Source of the DNA: Roseibacillus sp.
GTDB lineage: Bacteria; Verrucomicrobiota; Verrucomicrobiia; Verrucomicrobiales; Akkermansiaceae
DNA length: 64,000 nucleotides
Direction: 5' to 3'
NCBI GenBank assembly: GCA_028821775.1
Contig: JAPKFB010000024.1
Span: 1 to 64,000, forward strand
Below are positions 34,062 through 43,769 of this stretch, piece by piece. Both the position numbers and the translations under genes were made by a program. Under the pieces are notes generated by a model. The model was not told where the DNA came from. It ran no database searches and saw only the letters and a program-made list of their open reading frames with translations. Each line of letters begins with the position of its first letter. Within the stretch, counting starts at the first letter, position 1.

Positions 34062-35255
34062 TCACCCTGCAGCCAGGTCCTGCGAGGCGCAGGGAAAGCG
34101 GAAGCTGGGATCGAGTGCGCCCTGCGTGAGTTCCAGGACATGAAATCGTGATCCAAAAAATCCCGGGTGAGTGAGGGTGCGGAATTGACGGATGAAGGAG
34201 AGTGAAGCGGGGCCGTCCGGAAGAGTCCGAAGGAGCGGTGCTGCCAAATTGGTGAGATAGGATTCCTGGCGAGCAAAGCCGTGAAGACGGAGCGCGGCGA
34301 GGCGGGCGCTGGCAGCCGCCGCAGTGAAGTTGACATGGGTGGTGATGTCGCGCAGTCCGGGCGAATCGAGAGGATCGTCGCCAGCCTGGTGGGCGCAGTA
34401 GGTTTGCAGTGTGCCTTCGGTGCGATCTGGGTGGTAGTAGTCTTGGTGGGTAAAGCCGTAGTCGATGAAGAGGAAGAGGCCACGATCGAAGAGCCGCGCG
34501 AGGTCTTGGAAAAGGGGGTAGCCCCCGCAAAGCTCGGTCTGGTAGCCGTTGGTAAAATCGTCTCCCAAGAAGGCGAGAGTGTGGGGATCGTCCTCGATGA
34601 GATCGCTCCAAGTGAGGGCGCCATCTTGGTCCAGGTCGACCCAACGCTGGTGCCAGCTGCCACCGGTGAATCGCAGGAGTTTCACGGGCAGGGCATCGAG
34701 GACTTCGTTGGCGAGCACGACTCCGAACTCTCCCCGGTGCTCCCGGGGAGTGTCGGACGCCTGCAGGTGGGGTTCCTCACTCTGGGCGAAGCGTGTGGCG
34801 AGAATGGCTCGCTTGCGCGTGGAGTGTTCGCAGGCAGTGTAGCGGAGCGAGGCGCGGAAATCCGGAGAGAGTTGATGCGCCCATTTGAGAATGTCGAGAG
34901 CAAGGGAGCCGTCTTCAGGGCCGAGTTCAAAAATGTGAAGAACGGCAGGGGAGCGATGAGCGATCCAAAACTCGTGCAGTCTTAGGGCGAGGAGGCGCCC
35001 GAAGGTTTCCCCGACGCTGATATTGGTCGCAAAGTCTCCACCGCGACCCACCCGGACGCGCTCGGGATCACTGTAGTAGCCGTGCTCTTCGTGGTAGAGG
35101 GCGAGCTCCATGAAGCGTGGAAACGGGAGAGGGCCCTCCTTCTCGATGAGAGGACGCAGGATCTGCTCAAACAGAGGGGTTGCCCCGATCCCGGAAGAGG
35201 GGTAAATAACTGGCGCAGGGAGCTTGGAGGGCTCTCGTGGATTCCCTGTTTCCAT
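34062..35255 (-). CDS. MidA-family SAM-dependent methyltransferase
   Basis: 397 residues. The family is the bacterial relative of mitochondrial NDUFAF7/MidA, an arginine methyltransferase used in complex I assembly. The N-terminal pattern PFPRFMELALYHEEHGYYS and the SAM-binding site FELGPEDGSLALDIL are present, with ANEVLDALPV and FIDYGF further on. The role in this organism is not shown. ATG 35255 is the start; it overlaps the start of the divergent penicillin-binding protein gene by two bases, so each gene's ribosome binding site lies in the coding sequence of the other. A later start would remove conserved sequence. Confidence 0.88.
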   Translation of the reverse strand: METGNPREPSKLPAPVIYPSSGIGATPLFEQILRPLIEKEGPLPFPRFMELALYHEEHGYYSDPERVRVGRGGDFATNISVGETFGRLLALRLHEFWIAHRSPAVLHIFELGPEDGSLALDILKWAHQLSPDFRASLRYTACEHSTRKRAILATRFAQSEEPHLQASDTPREHRGEFGVVLANEVLDALPVKLLRFTGGSWHQRWVDLDQDGALTWSDLIEDDPHTLAFLGDDFTNGYQTELCGGYPLFQDLARLFDRGLFLFIDYGFTHQDYYHPDRTEGTLQTYCAHQAGDDPLDSPGLRDITTHVNFTAAAASARLAALRLHGFARQESYLTNLAAPLLRTLPDGPASLSFIRQFRTLTHPGFFGSRFHVLELTQGALDPSFRFPCASQDLAAG

Positions 35256-37743
35256 GGCGAAAGTGAAACCGACAAACCGACGGAAACGTCGTTTTTACAA
35301 GCGGAAAGGACTTTGGATCTTTTTCATGCTCTGTGGCATTGCGGGCTTGGGCGGTCTCAAGATCGCCAGGGAAAAGCTCCAGCCCTATAAGGATCAGGCA
35401 GCCGCGATCGATATTTCGACCATCGATGATGTCGAGATTCCCAGTATTATCCTCGATCAAAAGGGGCGCGAAATCGGGCGCATGTTCGTGGAGAACCGAA
35501 GCAAAGTCAGCCTTGAAGAGGTTCCCCAGAAGCTCATTGATGCGCTCCTTGCCCAGGAGGATCAGCGGTTTTTTGAGCACGACGGGGTGGATCGGATCGG
35601 GGTGGCGCGAGCCATTTATCTGAATCTGAAGGCGGGCGATATTACCCAGGGGGCGAGCACCATCACGATGCAGCTCGCACGGAACGCCTTCGATTTGAAG
35701 ACCATCGCGGTCGAAAAAGGGCAGCGTGGGTTTGAGCGCAAGATTGTGGAAGCCTTTCTGGCCCTGCGGATCGAGGAAAAGCTCATGGACGGGATCGCGG
35801 AGGAATATCCCGATGAGGTGGAGCGCAAGGCGAAAATGAAGCGCATTGTGCTGGAGTATTATCTGAATCGGATTCCGTTCGGAACGGGCTACTACGGGAT
35901 TCGTTCCGCTGCGCTTGGTTACTTCGGAAAGGAGCCCATGGCTCTCGGCATCGAGGAGTGCGCATCTCTGGTGGCCTGCGTGAAAAATCCGCAGGAAATT
36001 TCTCCACTGAGAAACATCGCCAAGAATCGCAAAGCTCGCAATCACGTCCTGAACCGGATGCTGGCGGAAGAGATGATCACCGAGATCGAGTGGATGACGA
36101 TCGGCGCCAAACCCGTGGTGGTGAATCCGAAGCCCCTGCGAAAGGGGAAGTCCCATCTCTATGAGATCGTCGACGATATAGCCCTTGAAAAAGTCGGGAT
36201 CGAAGCGATGTCGCGGGGTGGCTTCAGGATTTACACCACCATCGATCGTGATGTCCAAGAGCGGGCGGAGCGCAGTTTGCGCGAGCAACTGGATCGTCTC
36301 GAGGGGGAACCGAGTTACCGCAACCCCAAACGCAGCGAGTATCAAAAGGAAACGGGCAAAGTGCCGGCCTATCTGCAGGGTGCGGCACTCATGATCGATT
36401 CCAGGACAGGTGATGTTCTCGCCCATGTCGGAGGGCGCGACTACGCGCACTCGCAGTACGATTTCATCGTTCTTGGGAAACGAACGATTGGAACGGCCTT
36501 CCTCCCGGTGATCTATACGGCAGCGCTGGAATCGGGTCGCCATCCGTGTAGCACGGTGACCGATGAAGCGATGGACGCCCGCGCGGTTGGGATCGGGGGA
36601 ACTGAGGGAATCCTTGGGGAGTGGGGAATGGAGGTTCCTCATCCCCAGTATGAGGGGAGAGTGACCAGCCGGCGGGCGCTCTCGGCGTCCAAGCTGGCTG
36701 CTTCCGTGCGTCTGGGCCGAGACCTTGGTCTGGAAACTGTGGCCAAGCAGGCGAAAGATTTTGGTTTCAAGGTCGATGACGAACTGCGCAACCGGATGCT
36801 TCTGGGGTGGGACTTGAGCTCGCTTCCGGAGATGGTGCGCGCCTACACCGCGATCTCGCAGAGGGGGAGGCTTCTTGATGAGCTCCGCTATATCAAGCGG
36901 ATTGAAAATGGAGATGGGGAAGTGGTGTATCAGGCGCCGGATCCTAAAGAGGAGAGCAGCTTGGAGCACGCCTGCGACGAAATCACGGCTTATCAGATTC
37001 ACAACATGTTGGGCCAGGCCATTAAGACCGGGAATCTCGCTGCGGATTCCAGTTCCCTCAAGCGACAACCCTTTCCGGGAGCTGTCAAAACCGGCACCAC
37101 CCACAATTTTGCGGATGGTTGGTGCGTTGGCTATAATGGGACCGTCACCCTTGGGATCTGGGTTGGCTTTCACCAGGGTACCTCGGCGATTCATGAGAAT
37201 GCCTTTGGGCGGACGTTGGCGTTTCGTCCGTGGTCGGAGGTGATGAATGTTGCTGAGAAGGAGTATCCCGGCCTCGCGCTGGAGCCGCCCTCGGCCTTGA
37301 CTCCGGTGAGGGTCTGTTCCGGATCGGGATTGTTGGCAACGCGCTACTGTTATGAGCCGGTCGAGGATCCGGAGAAGGGAATCAGCTTCCGCTACACCGG
37401 CCACGCCGAACTGCTGCGGACGGATGGCCAGAAGCTTGGTCTCTGTGATCTCCATGGCCAGGGAGGGATCGGGACCAACGAAGTACTCGAGCGATACGGG
37501 CCGTTGCCGGTGGAGTCCGGGGAACAGCAGCATCTCGCGGTGGCCCAGATCCTCCCGAAGGCTTCTGGATTGATCGGAGAGGATCCCTATGAAGCGGAAC
37601 TGATCAACACCCAGCCCGCTGCGGAGGAAATTAGCATTTTTGTCCGGGGCCCTAGCTTGTTGCTGGACACGAAGATTATCGAGAAAGGTGATGGAGGACT
37701 ACGTCTCCGCCGACCGAAGAAGATCAAAATCGAAACGAATTGA
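35254..37743 (+). CDS. Class A penicillin-binding protein with degenerate transpeptidase site
   Basis: 829 residues, bound by one N-terminal membrane helix (about 19-38). The glycosyltransferase (GT51) domain that polymerises lipid II is intact: EDQRFFEHDG with catalytic Glu102, and QGASTITMQLARN (132-144). The C-terminal transpeptidase domain has lost its catalytic site: where SxxK is expected the sequence reads T414-A-F-L417, and the SxN motif reads Ser479-Lys-Leu481. The third motif KTGTT (612-616) is kept. The protein should therefore polymerise glycan strands but not crosslink peptides or bind beta-lactams normally. The start overlaps that of the divergent methyltransferase. Confidence 0.9.
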   Translation: MAKVKPTNRRKRRFYKRKGLWIFFMLCGIAGLGGLKIAREKLQPYKDQAAAIDISTIDDVEIPSIILDQKGREIGRMFVENRSKVSLEEVPQKLIDALLAQEDQRFFEHDGVDRIGVARAIYLNLKAGDITQGASTITMQLARNAFDLKTIAVEKGQRGFERKIVEAFLALRIEEKLMDGIAEEYPDEVERKAKMKRIVLEYYLNRIPFGTGYYGIRSAALGYFGKEPMALGIEECASLVACVKNPQEISPLRNIAKNRKARNHVLNRMLAEEMITEIEWMTIGAKPVVVNPKPLRKGKSHLYEIVDDIALEKVGIEAMSRGGFRIYTTIDRDVQERAERSLREQLDRLEGEPSYRNPKRSEYQKETGKVPAYLQGAALMIDSRTGDVLAHVGGRDYAHSQYDFIVLGKRTIGTAFLPVIYTAALESGRHPCSTVTDEAMDARAVGIGGTEGILGEWGMEVPHPQYEGRVTSRRALSASKLAASVRLGRDLGLETVAKQAKDFGFKVDDELRNRMLLGWDLSSLPEMVRAYTAISQRGRLLDELRYIKRIENGDGEVVYQAPDPKEESSLEHACDEITAYQIHNMLGQAIKTGNLAADSSSLKRQPFPGAVKTGTTHNFADGWCVGYNGTVTLGIWVGFHQGTSAIHENAFGRTLAFRPWSEVMNVAEKEYPGLALEPPSALTPVRVCSGSGLLATRYCYEPVEDPEKGISFRYTGHAELLRTDGQKLGLCDLHGQGGIGTNEVLERYGPLPVESGEQQHLAVAQILPKASGLIGEDPYEAELINTQPAAEEISIFVRGPSLLLDTKIIEKGDGGLRLRRPKKIKIETN

Positions 37744-37783
37744 GCGAGTCTTGGGCATGCAATAGGAATGGCCCGCACTAATC

Positions 37784-39139
37784 ATGGCGAACGACGATGC
37801 GGCAAAGGATAATTGGCTCGGGTTCTCCTGCCCGGTGTGCCACATCCTCTTTCGCGTCCCGCGGGAGAGCGTGGGAACGCAGGTTAAGTGTCCCAGTTGT
37901 GCTGGGATCGTGGTGATTCCAAGGGAGGGTGCCCCGCCGCTGAGTCGCCCGAAGCCTCCGGGAGCGGTGCCTCCGGATCCGCCCGTAGCCCAAGCTCCTT
38001 CTCCGCCGAGGAGGAAGCACGAGGCTCGACCAGAAAAGAGAGCCTCGAATCAATTTCGAACGACCGAAGAAGTGGCGAAGAGCAATCTCGTGATTCGCGA
38101 GCAGAGGACTGAACCCGCTGAGGACGAGAATGCCGGTCGTCAGCATGGCTGTGAGGATGGGAGCCCGGATGCGGAGAAAGTTGTTGGCTCGCAATTGGTG
38201 CGGCGGAAGCACCGGAATAAGCCGCTGGAAGAGATCGAGGAACCTGATTGGGAAAAGGAGGAAGGGTCAAGGGAGAGGTCAGGTGGCGTCGTCATCTCGC
38301 AGACGGTGCTCCTTGGTGGCATGGCCATTCTGATTTTCCTCGCCGGGGTGGTCGCGCTGGTCCTCTTGCGTGAGAAGGATCCCAAGGACGTGAAGATCCT
38401 GCAGGAGCGTCTTCCTGGAAGGACGTGGGAGGAAAGTTCAAATCCTGCGGTGCCGGAGGAGTCCGAGCCGATCGAGGTTGACTTGAAGATGGTCTTGGAG
38501 GAGATCGAAGTCGCGGTGAAGCGATTCCTGAGTGCAAAAACGGTGGATGAGGTGATCACACTTGTGCGAAGCGGGGAAGAGTTGGAGCCGCGCATACGCA
38601 GTTTCTATCAGGAGGCTCCGCTCGTTCCCTTCGTTCCGCGGTCGGTGGCAAAATCAGGTGTTTTCATGAGGAGCGGTAAGATCTCGGCAGTCGATGTGGA
38701 GTTGCGAGACTTCTCCATTCGCTCCCTCGCCGTGGAAAAGACCGAGGAGGGTTACCTGGCTGATTGGGAGAGCTGGGTAGGATATTCGGAGCTTTCCTGG
38801 GAAGAGATGCAAGAGAAGCGACCACAGGAGCCCAAGCTCTTTCGGGTGCTCTGCTCGTCGGTAAATTACTACAATTTTGGATTTTCCGACAGCGAGTGGC
38901 GAGCCTTTCGATTGAGGTCTCCCAATGGAGAGCACGTTCTTTACGCGTATGCTCCACGCTATTCGATTCAAGAGAGCATGATGAGCTCGGTCAAAGGAGC
39001 GAGAGGCAAAGGGGCAGCCTTTATGTTGAGGATTCACTACCCGGAAAACGCACCGAATGGGAATCAGGTTTTGATATCGGAAGTAGTGGAGCCCGGGTGG
39101 ATTGCCCGTAAAGGGAAATCCAAAGCTTCGCAGAAGTAA
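37784..39139 (+). CDS. Zinc-ribbon, single-span membrane protein of unknown function
   Basis: 451 residues. It has an N-terminal zinc ribbon (CPVC at 16-19 and CPSC at 36-39), a Pro/Arg/Glu-rich linker, one membrane helix (about 169-195) and a C-terminal extracytoplasmic domain of about 250 residues without recognisable motifs. N-terminal zinc ribbon followed by a linker and one helix is common in hypothetical proteins of Planctomycetes and Verrucomicrobia. I do not know a function. It starts 40 bases after the penicillin-binding protein gene and may share its transcript. Confidence 0.85.
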   Translation: MANDDAAKDNWLGFSCPVCHILFRVPRESVGTQVKCPSCAGIVVIPREGAPPLSRPKPPGAVPPDPPVAQAPSPPRRKHEARPEKRASNQFRTTEEVAKSNLVIREQRTEPAEDENAGRQHGCEDGSPDAEKVVGSQLVRRKHRNKPLEEIEEPDWEKEEGSRERSGGVVISQTVLLGGMAILIFLAGVVALVLLREKDPKDVKILQERLPGRTWEESSNPAVPEESEPIEVDLKMVLEEIEVAVKRFLSAKTVDEVITLVRSGEELEPRIRSFYQEAPLVPFVPRSVAKSGVFMRSGKISAVDVELRDFSIRSLAVEKTEEGYLADWESWVGYSELSWEEMQEKRPQEPKLFRVLCSSVNYYNFGFSDSEWRAFRLRSPNGEHVLYAYAPRYSIQESMMSSVKGARGKGAAFMLRIHYPENAPNGNQVLISEVVEPGWIARKGKSKASQK

Positions 39140-39163
39140 GGCCGCATTGTAATAATCAAGACC

Positions 39164-40453
39164 GTGGAATTTCTCGACCTCGCCGCTGTCCTTCTCGTTT
39201 TGGCTGCCGTCTTTGGCTACATCAACCTGAAGCTTTTCAAGTTGCCAACCACGATCGGGATCATGCTGATCGGTCTGATTCTCAGCACCTTGCTCCTCGT
39301 CTTCCGCGATACGGTTCCGCTCATTCCAGATCTTGCGGACCGCTTCGTGGAGTCCATCGATTTAAACGAGGCTCTCATGGAGGGCATGCTGAGTTTTCTT
39401 CTCTTTGCCGGTGCTCTGCACGTGAATCTCGGAAATCTCGCGGATCAGAAAAAGCTGATCGGCATGCTCGCGAGTTTCGGAGTGCTCCTCTCCACATTTT
39501 TGATTGGTGGAGCCGCCTATTATCTCTTTCCCGTCTTTGGCTTTGAAATGCCTTTCCTCTGGTGCCTGGTCTTTGGCGCCTTGATTTCCCCGACCGATCC
39601 GGTGGCGGTCCTGGGGATCTTGAAAACTGCGAACGCGCCCAAGTCATTGGAGACCAAGATCACGGGCGAGTCGCTGTTCAACGATGGAGTGGGCGTGGTG
39701 ATCTATCTCGCGGTTCTTGGAATTGCCATGGGAGGTCACGGAGATCATGGCATCAATGGCGCAGGGGATGTCTTGAAGCTCTTCGTGGTCGAGGCGGGCG
39801 GTGGGATGATCTTTGGCTTTGCGCTCGGAATCCTGGCCTTTTTCATGTTGCGCTCGGTCGACAACTACCAGATCGAAGTGCTGATCACCCTCGCTCTGGT
39901 CACGGCTGGTTACCGCCTCGCTTCGCATTGGCATCTCAGTGGTCCGCTCGCGATGGTGGTCGCGGGGTTGATGATTGGAAATCACGGGAGAGCGCATGCG
40001 ATGAGTGACAAGACTCGCGAGCACATCGATACCTTCTGGGAATTGGTCGACGAAGTTCTCAATGCGGTGCTCTTTCTGCTCATCGGTCTCGAACTGTTCG
40101 TTCTCGATCTTTCGGGTGGCGCCTTGGCGGCGGGAGGGGTCTTGATTTTGGTGGTGCTCGCTGCTCGCTTCATCGCGGTATCGATTCCCATCACTCTCCT
40201 CAAGCGCAACCGTACCTTCACGCCGGGGGTGGTGAAAATTCTGACCTGGGGCGGACTGCGGGGCGGAATCTCGGTGGCTCTCGCGCTCGGAATTCCCAAG
40301 GGTGGAGCACACCCTGAATATCGCGAAGTGATCCTGGTGGTGACCTACGTAATCGTCGTCTTCTCGATCGCAGTGCAAGGCCTCACCCTCAAGTCGATGG
40401 TGGCGAAGGTTGTGAAGGCAGAAGCAGGGGCCAGAGCGGCGGAAGAGCAGTAG
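39164..40453 (+). CDS. CPA1-family Na+/H+ antiporter
   Basis: 429 residues, with about 12 membrane helices. The transport motifs of the CPA1/NhaP group are present: SPTDPVAVLGIL with the ion-binding Asp and GESLFNDGVGVVIYL, and a later GGLRGGISVALAL. It exchanges cytoplasmic Na+ (or K+) for external H+ to control pH and salt. GTG 39164 is the start, since the first helix begins at once (EFLDLAAVLLVLAAVFGY). It is shorter than NhaP types with a long cytosolic tail, and has no TrkA-C-like regulatory domain. Confidence 0.93.
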   Translation: MEFLDLAAVLLVLAAVFGYINLKLFKLPTTIGIMLIGLILSTLLLVFRDTVPLIPDLADRFVESIDLNEALMEGMLSFLLFAGALHVNLGNLADQKKLIGMLASFGVLLSTFLIGGAAYYLFPVFGFEMPFLWCLVFGALISPTDPVAVLGILKTANAPKSLETKITGESLFNDGVGVVIYLAVLGIAMGGHGDHGINGAGDVLKLFVVEAGGGMIFGFALGILAFFMLRSVDNYQIEVLITLALVTAGYRLASHWHLSGPLAMVVAGLMIGNHGRAHAMSDKTREHIDTFWELVDEVLNAVLFLLIGLELFVLDLSGGALAAGGVLILVVLAARFIAVSIPITLLKRNRTFTPGVVKILTWGGLRGGISVALALGIPKGGAHPEYREVILVVTYVIVVFSIAVQGLTLKSMVAKVVKAEAGARAAEEQ

Positions 40454-40533
40454 GGGGGGATTCGCCAGCAGGCGCCAAGGCGGCGAAAGGGGGAACGGAT
40501 TGGAGATTCACGACCGACGAGCACTCCCCCAAA

Positions 40534-41073
40534 TTAGTGTCCGTCCTTCGGCTTGAGAAGGTCGAAGGGGGTGCCACAGAATTGACAGCGGAAGTGTTGG
40601 CGTAGGATGGAACGAATAACATTCGAGGTTCCGTAGTTGAGGGGAAAGAAGCGCACCGCCTTTTCATGGCGGGTTGCACCGCTATCGAGGAGGGGAGTGC
40701 CCTTACAGATTGGGCAGTGACAGCTGCGCCGTTTGGAGAAGCTGAAGAACCAGAGGAAGGCGCTAAATCCGGCAAACCCGATCAGAAGAGATGCGGCGTT
40801 CTTGTTGGGGGTGACCATGAGAGCAAAGAGGGCCGCTGCGGTGCCGATGAGGAGGAGGTAGAAGAAGGCCGAGACCAAGAGAGCGGTGATGAAGGGGCGC
40901 TTGCAGGGCACGGAGCGGGCTTGCCTCGCGATGGGCTCTTTCTTGCGCTTGTGGCGCTCGTGACCTTGCCCGGGAGGTGCAGGGGTGGGCGTAGGAGACC
41001 GTCTCGGCGTCGGAGGCGTCGACGGGGGAGCGGCGACTCGAGCAGTGGCAGGTGCGGGTTGGGCAGATTGCAT
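40534..41073 (-). CDS. Zinc-ribbon membrane protein of unknown function
   Basis: 179 residues. A Pro/Thr/Ala-rich and then Arg/Lys-rich N-terminus (about 1-60) is followed by two membrane helices (about 62-85 and 93-108) and a C-terminal zinc ribbon (HCPICK ... FRCQFC, four Cys). I do not recognise a function. The ribbon resembles that of the broken gene at 51863-52452, suggesting a family. ATG 41073 is preferred over the TTG just before it. Confidence 0.7.
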   Translation of the reverse strand: MQSAQPAPATARVAAPPSTPPTPRRSPTPTPAPPGQGHERHKRKKEPIARQARSVPCKRPFITALLVSAFFYLLLIGTAAALFALMVTPNKNAASLLIGFAGFSAFLWFFSFSKRRSCHCPICKGTPLLDSGATRHEKAVRFFPLNYGTSNVIRSILRQHFRCQFCGTPFDLLKPKDGH

Positions 41074-41385
41074 CAAGCGGACTTCGAGGAGAAGCTTAAT
41101 ATATCTTAACTAAATGCGCAATCCCCTAAAGAGGGTGGGAAGGGGCTCCCCCCTGAGGGTCCACTGGGATGGACTTTGATCCTGGAAGGGAGAGCGGCTT
41201 AGAAGCGGGGGGCTTGGGAGGAGGGGCCTCCTTCGTTGAGGCGAGGCGAAATGAAGACTGAAGTAGCCGCCGCCCCGAGGTTTGGGGGAATCGAAGCGAC
41301 CCTGAATGGCCAGTCTGGGAGGCTCACAGGGGGAAGCGAGCAGTCATGAAGAGAGGTGCTGCAGGGCGGGGGAGCCCTCAATACT
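41074..41385. other. Intergenic region upstream of a zinc-ribbon gene and downstream of hppA
   Basis: Roughly 310 bases with no gene seen. An AT-rich stretch (TTAATATATCTTAACTAAAT) at about 41096-41115 stands out from the surrounding GC-rich sequence and may hold the promoter of the minus-strand zinc-ribbon gene. Confidence 0.45.
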
Positions 41386-43557
41386 TCAGGCGAGGAGAGG
41401 AGCGATCACGAGGCTCACGATAGCCATCACGTTGATCATGATGTTCATCGAGGGCCCAGAGGTGTCCTTGAGGGGATCGCCCACGGTGTCGCCGATGACG
41501 CAACCTTTGTGAGTCTCTCCGCCCTTGCCACCAAAGTGTCCGTTTTCCACGTATTTCTTGGCGTTGTCCCAAGCTCCACCAGCGTTGGACATCATGAGGG
41601 CGAGCAGGATGCAGCCCAGGAGTGCGCCGCAGAGCGTTCCCGCAAGAGCGACCGCACCATTATCCTGGAAGCCGAAGCCAACGAGGAGCGGGGTCCCGAC
41701 CGCGAGGACCGCCGGCAGGATCATTCGTCTTGTGGCCGCCCTGGTGGCAATGTCGATACAGCGATCGGAATCTGGTTCGCCGGTCCCCTCGAGGAGGCCG
41801 GGAATTTCACGGAACTGGCGACGAATCTCCGAGATCATTTCGAAGGCCGCCTTGCCGACGGCGTCCATCGTGATGGCCCCATTGAGGAAGGGCACGACTC
41901 CGCCGATGAAGACGCCGACGATAAAGGTTCGGAGGATTTCTGGTTCGCTCAAGTTGAGATAGACGCCGGTCTTCTGGATAAACGCGGTGGTGAGCGCGAG
42001 GGCCGAGAGCCCCGCGGCTCCGATGGCGAAGCCTTTGCCGATGGCCGCGGTGGTGTTCCCGACCGCGTCGAGCCCATCCGTGATCTTACGGGTTTCCTCA
42101 CCCATGCTCGCCATCTCCGCGATGCCACCGGCATTGTCCGCGACCGGACCGTAAGCGTCGATGGCCATCGTGATGCCCACCGTGCCGAGCATGCCCACGG
42201 CAGCGATCCCCACTCCGTAGAGGCCGCCGAATTCGTAGGAAATGTAGATCGTGGCAGCGATGGTGAGGAGCGGAACGGCCACCGATTTCAATCCGAGGGA
42301 GAGGCCGGAGATCATGATGGTAGCGACTCCGGTTTCTCCCTGGCGGGCGATTTCCCTCACCGGAGCACCCCCGGTGTAGTGCTCCGTGATGAGGCCAATA
42401 ATGATGCCGCCAACCGCGCCACACAGAATGCAGAGGCCGATACTCGAGGTGAAGCCGAGCATGTTGGCGAGCCCGAAGGAGGCGCCGATGAAAAGGATGG
42501 CAGCTCCGATGGTGCCAAAGCGAAGGGCTTCCGCGGGGTTCTTGTTCGCCAAGACCCGCACGAGCAGGATTCCGAGAACGGAGCAGAGAAGGCCGATGGT
42601 GGTGAGAAGCAACGGGAGTTGCATCAACTGGGAGGTGGCATGCTCACCGGTGGCACCGAGCTTCTCGAGGAGAGCAACTGCTCCCTGGGCAGCGTCAGAC
42701 TGGGCGGAGGCTTCGATGGCGTCCTTGAGATTGTCTGTGCTCCCGGATCTCACTGCTGCATTGGCCTCCTCGGAGGCCGCGGCAGTCTGGGCCGCCTTGG
42801 CCGCTGTCGCCCCCACTGCGGCTGCGATGGCGATGGTGGCGATCTGAGCGTTGCAGTAGGATTCGAAAATGTCGGATCCCATGCCGGCCACATCACCAAC
42901 ATTGTCCCCAACGTTGTCAGCAATCACGCCCGGGTTGCGGGGATCATCTTCAGGAATACCCGCCTCGACCTTGCCGACAAGATCGGCTCCGACGTCAGCC
43001 GCTTTGGTGAAGATGCCCCCACCGACCCGATAGAAGAGTGCGACCAGGGAAGCGCCCATCGCGAAGCCTTCCATGATCTCTGCCACATCGTGGTGGCCAC
43101 TGAAGAACCAGAAGAGGCCCCCCAATCCGATCAGCCCCATCGATGCCACGGTGAGCCCCATCACGGATCCTCCGAAGAAGGCCACGGAGAGTGCTGCGGC
43201 AGCGCCTTCGTTTTTGGCGGCGAGGGTGGTCCGAACATTCGCCTTGGTGGCGGTATACATTCCGATGAAGCCCGCGACTGAAGAGGAGAGGGCGCCGAGG
43301 AAGAAGGCGAGCGATTGCTGTTTGCCGTAGGCTTCGGGTTGAAACAGGAAGAGAGCGCCACCGATGATGATCGCAAAAATGGAAATCAGGAAAAACTCAC
43401 GGCGCATGAAGACCATCGCACCGCGGTGAATCTTCTCCGCAATTTCAGCGATTTTTCCATCGCCCCCGCTGAGCCTGACGATTCGGGAGAGAAGAACGAA
43501 GGCGATGACCAAGCCAGCGACACCGGCAATTGGAGTGATGATCGGATCGACGGTCAT
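41386..43557 (-). CDS. hppA: Membrane-bound, probably K+-dependent, ion-pumping pyrophosphatase
   Basis: 723 residues, about 16 membrane helices. It couples pyrophosphate hydrolysis to pumping of H+ or Na+ across the membrane. The active-site signature DVGADLVGKVEAGIPEDDPRNPGVIADNVGDNVGDVAGMGSD is intact, with the later GPVADNAGGIAEM and DTVGDPLKDTSGP. The segment GNTTAA (Ala, not Lys) points to the K+-dependent subfamily. Whether H+ or Na+ is pumped cannot be decided here. ATG 43557 is chosen, since the frame extends 19 residues further without a signal. Together with the CPA1 antiporter nearby it suggests ion-gradient use. Confidence 0.96.
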   Translation of the reverse strand: MTVDPIITPIAGVAGLVIAFVLLSRIVRLSGGDGKIAEIAEKIHRGAMVFMRREFFLISIFAIIIGGALFLFQPEAYGKQQSLAFFLGALSSSVAGFIGMYTATKANVRTTLAAKNEGAAAALSVAFFGGSVMGLTVASMGLIGLGGLFWFFSGHHDVAEIMEGFAMGASLVALFYRVGGGIFTKAADVGADLVGKVEAGIPEDDPRNPGVIADNVGDNVGDVAGMGSDIFESYCNAQIATIAIAAAVGATAAKAAQTAAASEEANAAVRSGSTDNLKDAIEASAQSDAAQGAVALLEKLGATGEHATSQLMQLPLLLTTIGLLCSVLGILLVRVLANKNPAEALRFGTIGAAILFIGASFGLANMLGFTSSIGLCILCGAVGGIIIGLITEHYTGGAPVREIARQGETGVATIMISGLSLGLKSVAVPLLTIAATIYISYEFGGLYGVGIAAVGMLGTVGITMAIDAYGPVADNAGGIAEMASMGEETRKITDGLDAVGNTTAAIGKGFAIGAAGLSALALTTAFIQKTGVYLNLSEPEILRTFIVGVFIGGVVPFLNGAITMDAVGKAAFEMISEIRRQFREIPGLLEGTGEPDSDRCIDIATRAATRRMILPAVLAVGTPLLVGFGFQDNGAVALAGTLCGALLGCILLALMMSNAGGAWDNAKKYVENGHFGGKGGETHKGCVIGDTVGDPLKDTSGPSMNIMINVMAIVSLVIAPLLA

Positions 43558-43769
43558 TGATTGTAGTGGGTAAACGGCCTGAAATTTGACCGGGACGCAA
43601 TCTCTCAACAGCACCCCGGGGAGCGATTGAGATTAAAATCAGGGAGTGTTCTGGCAACGGAAAAAATCAGGGATTGTCCACAATTCTGTGAGACAAATTG
43701 AGGGGTGAATTGGGCTTGCTGCTGGGGAGGATCGGGAGCGAGGTTGATCTTGTCCATCTCTCAAGAGGC

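Noticed and set aside
35167-37533. A 788-residue open frame on the minus strand opposite the penicillin-binding protein gene
   Set aside because: It is an antisense shadow of a gene with clear GT51 motifs; its product has no family-like pattern.
41356-43281. A 641-residue open frame on the plus strand opposite hppA
   Set aside because: Antisense shadow of the membrane pyrophosphatase; composition is the reverse image of its codon bias.
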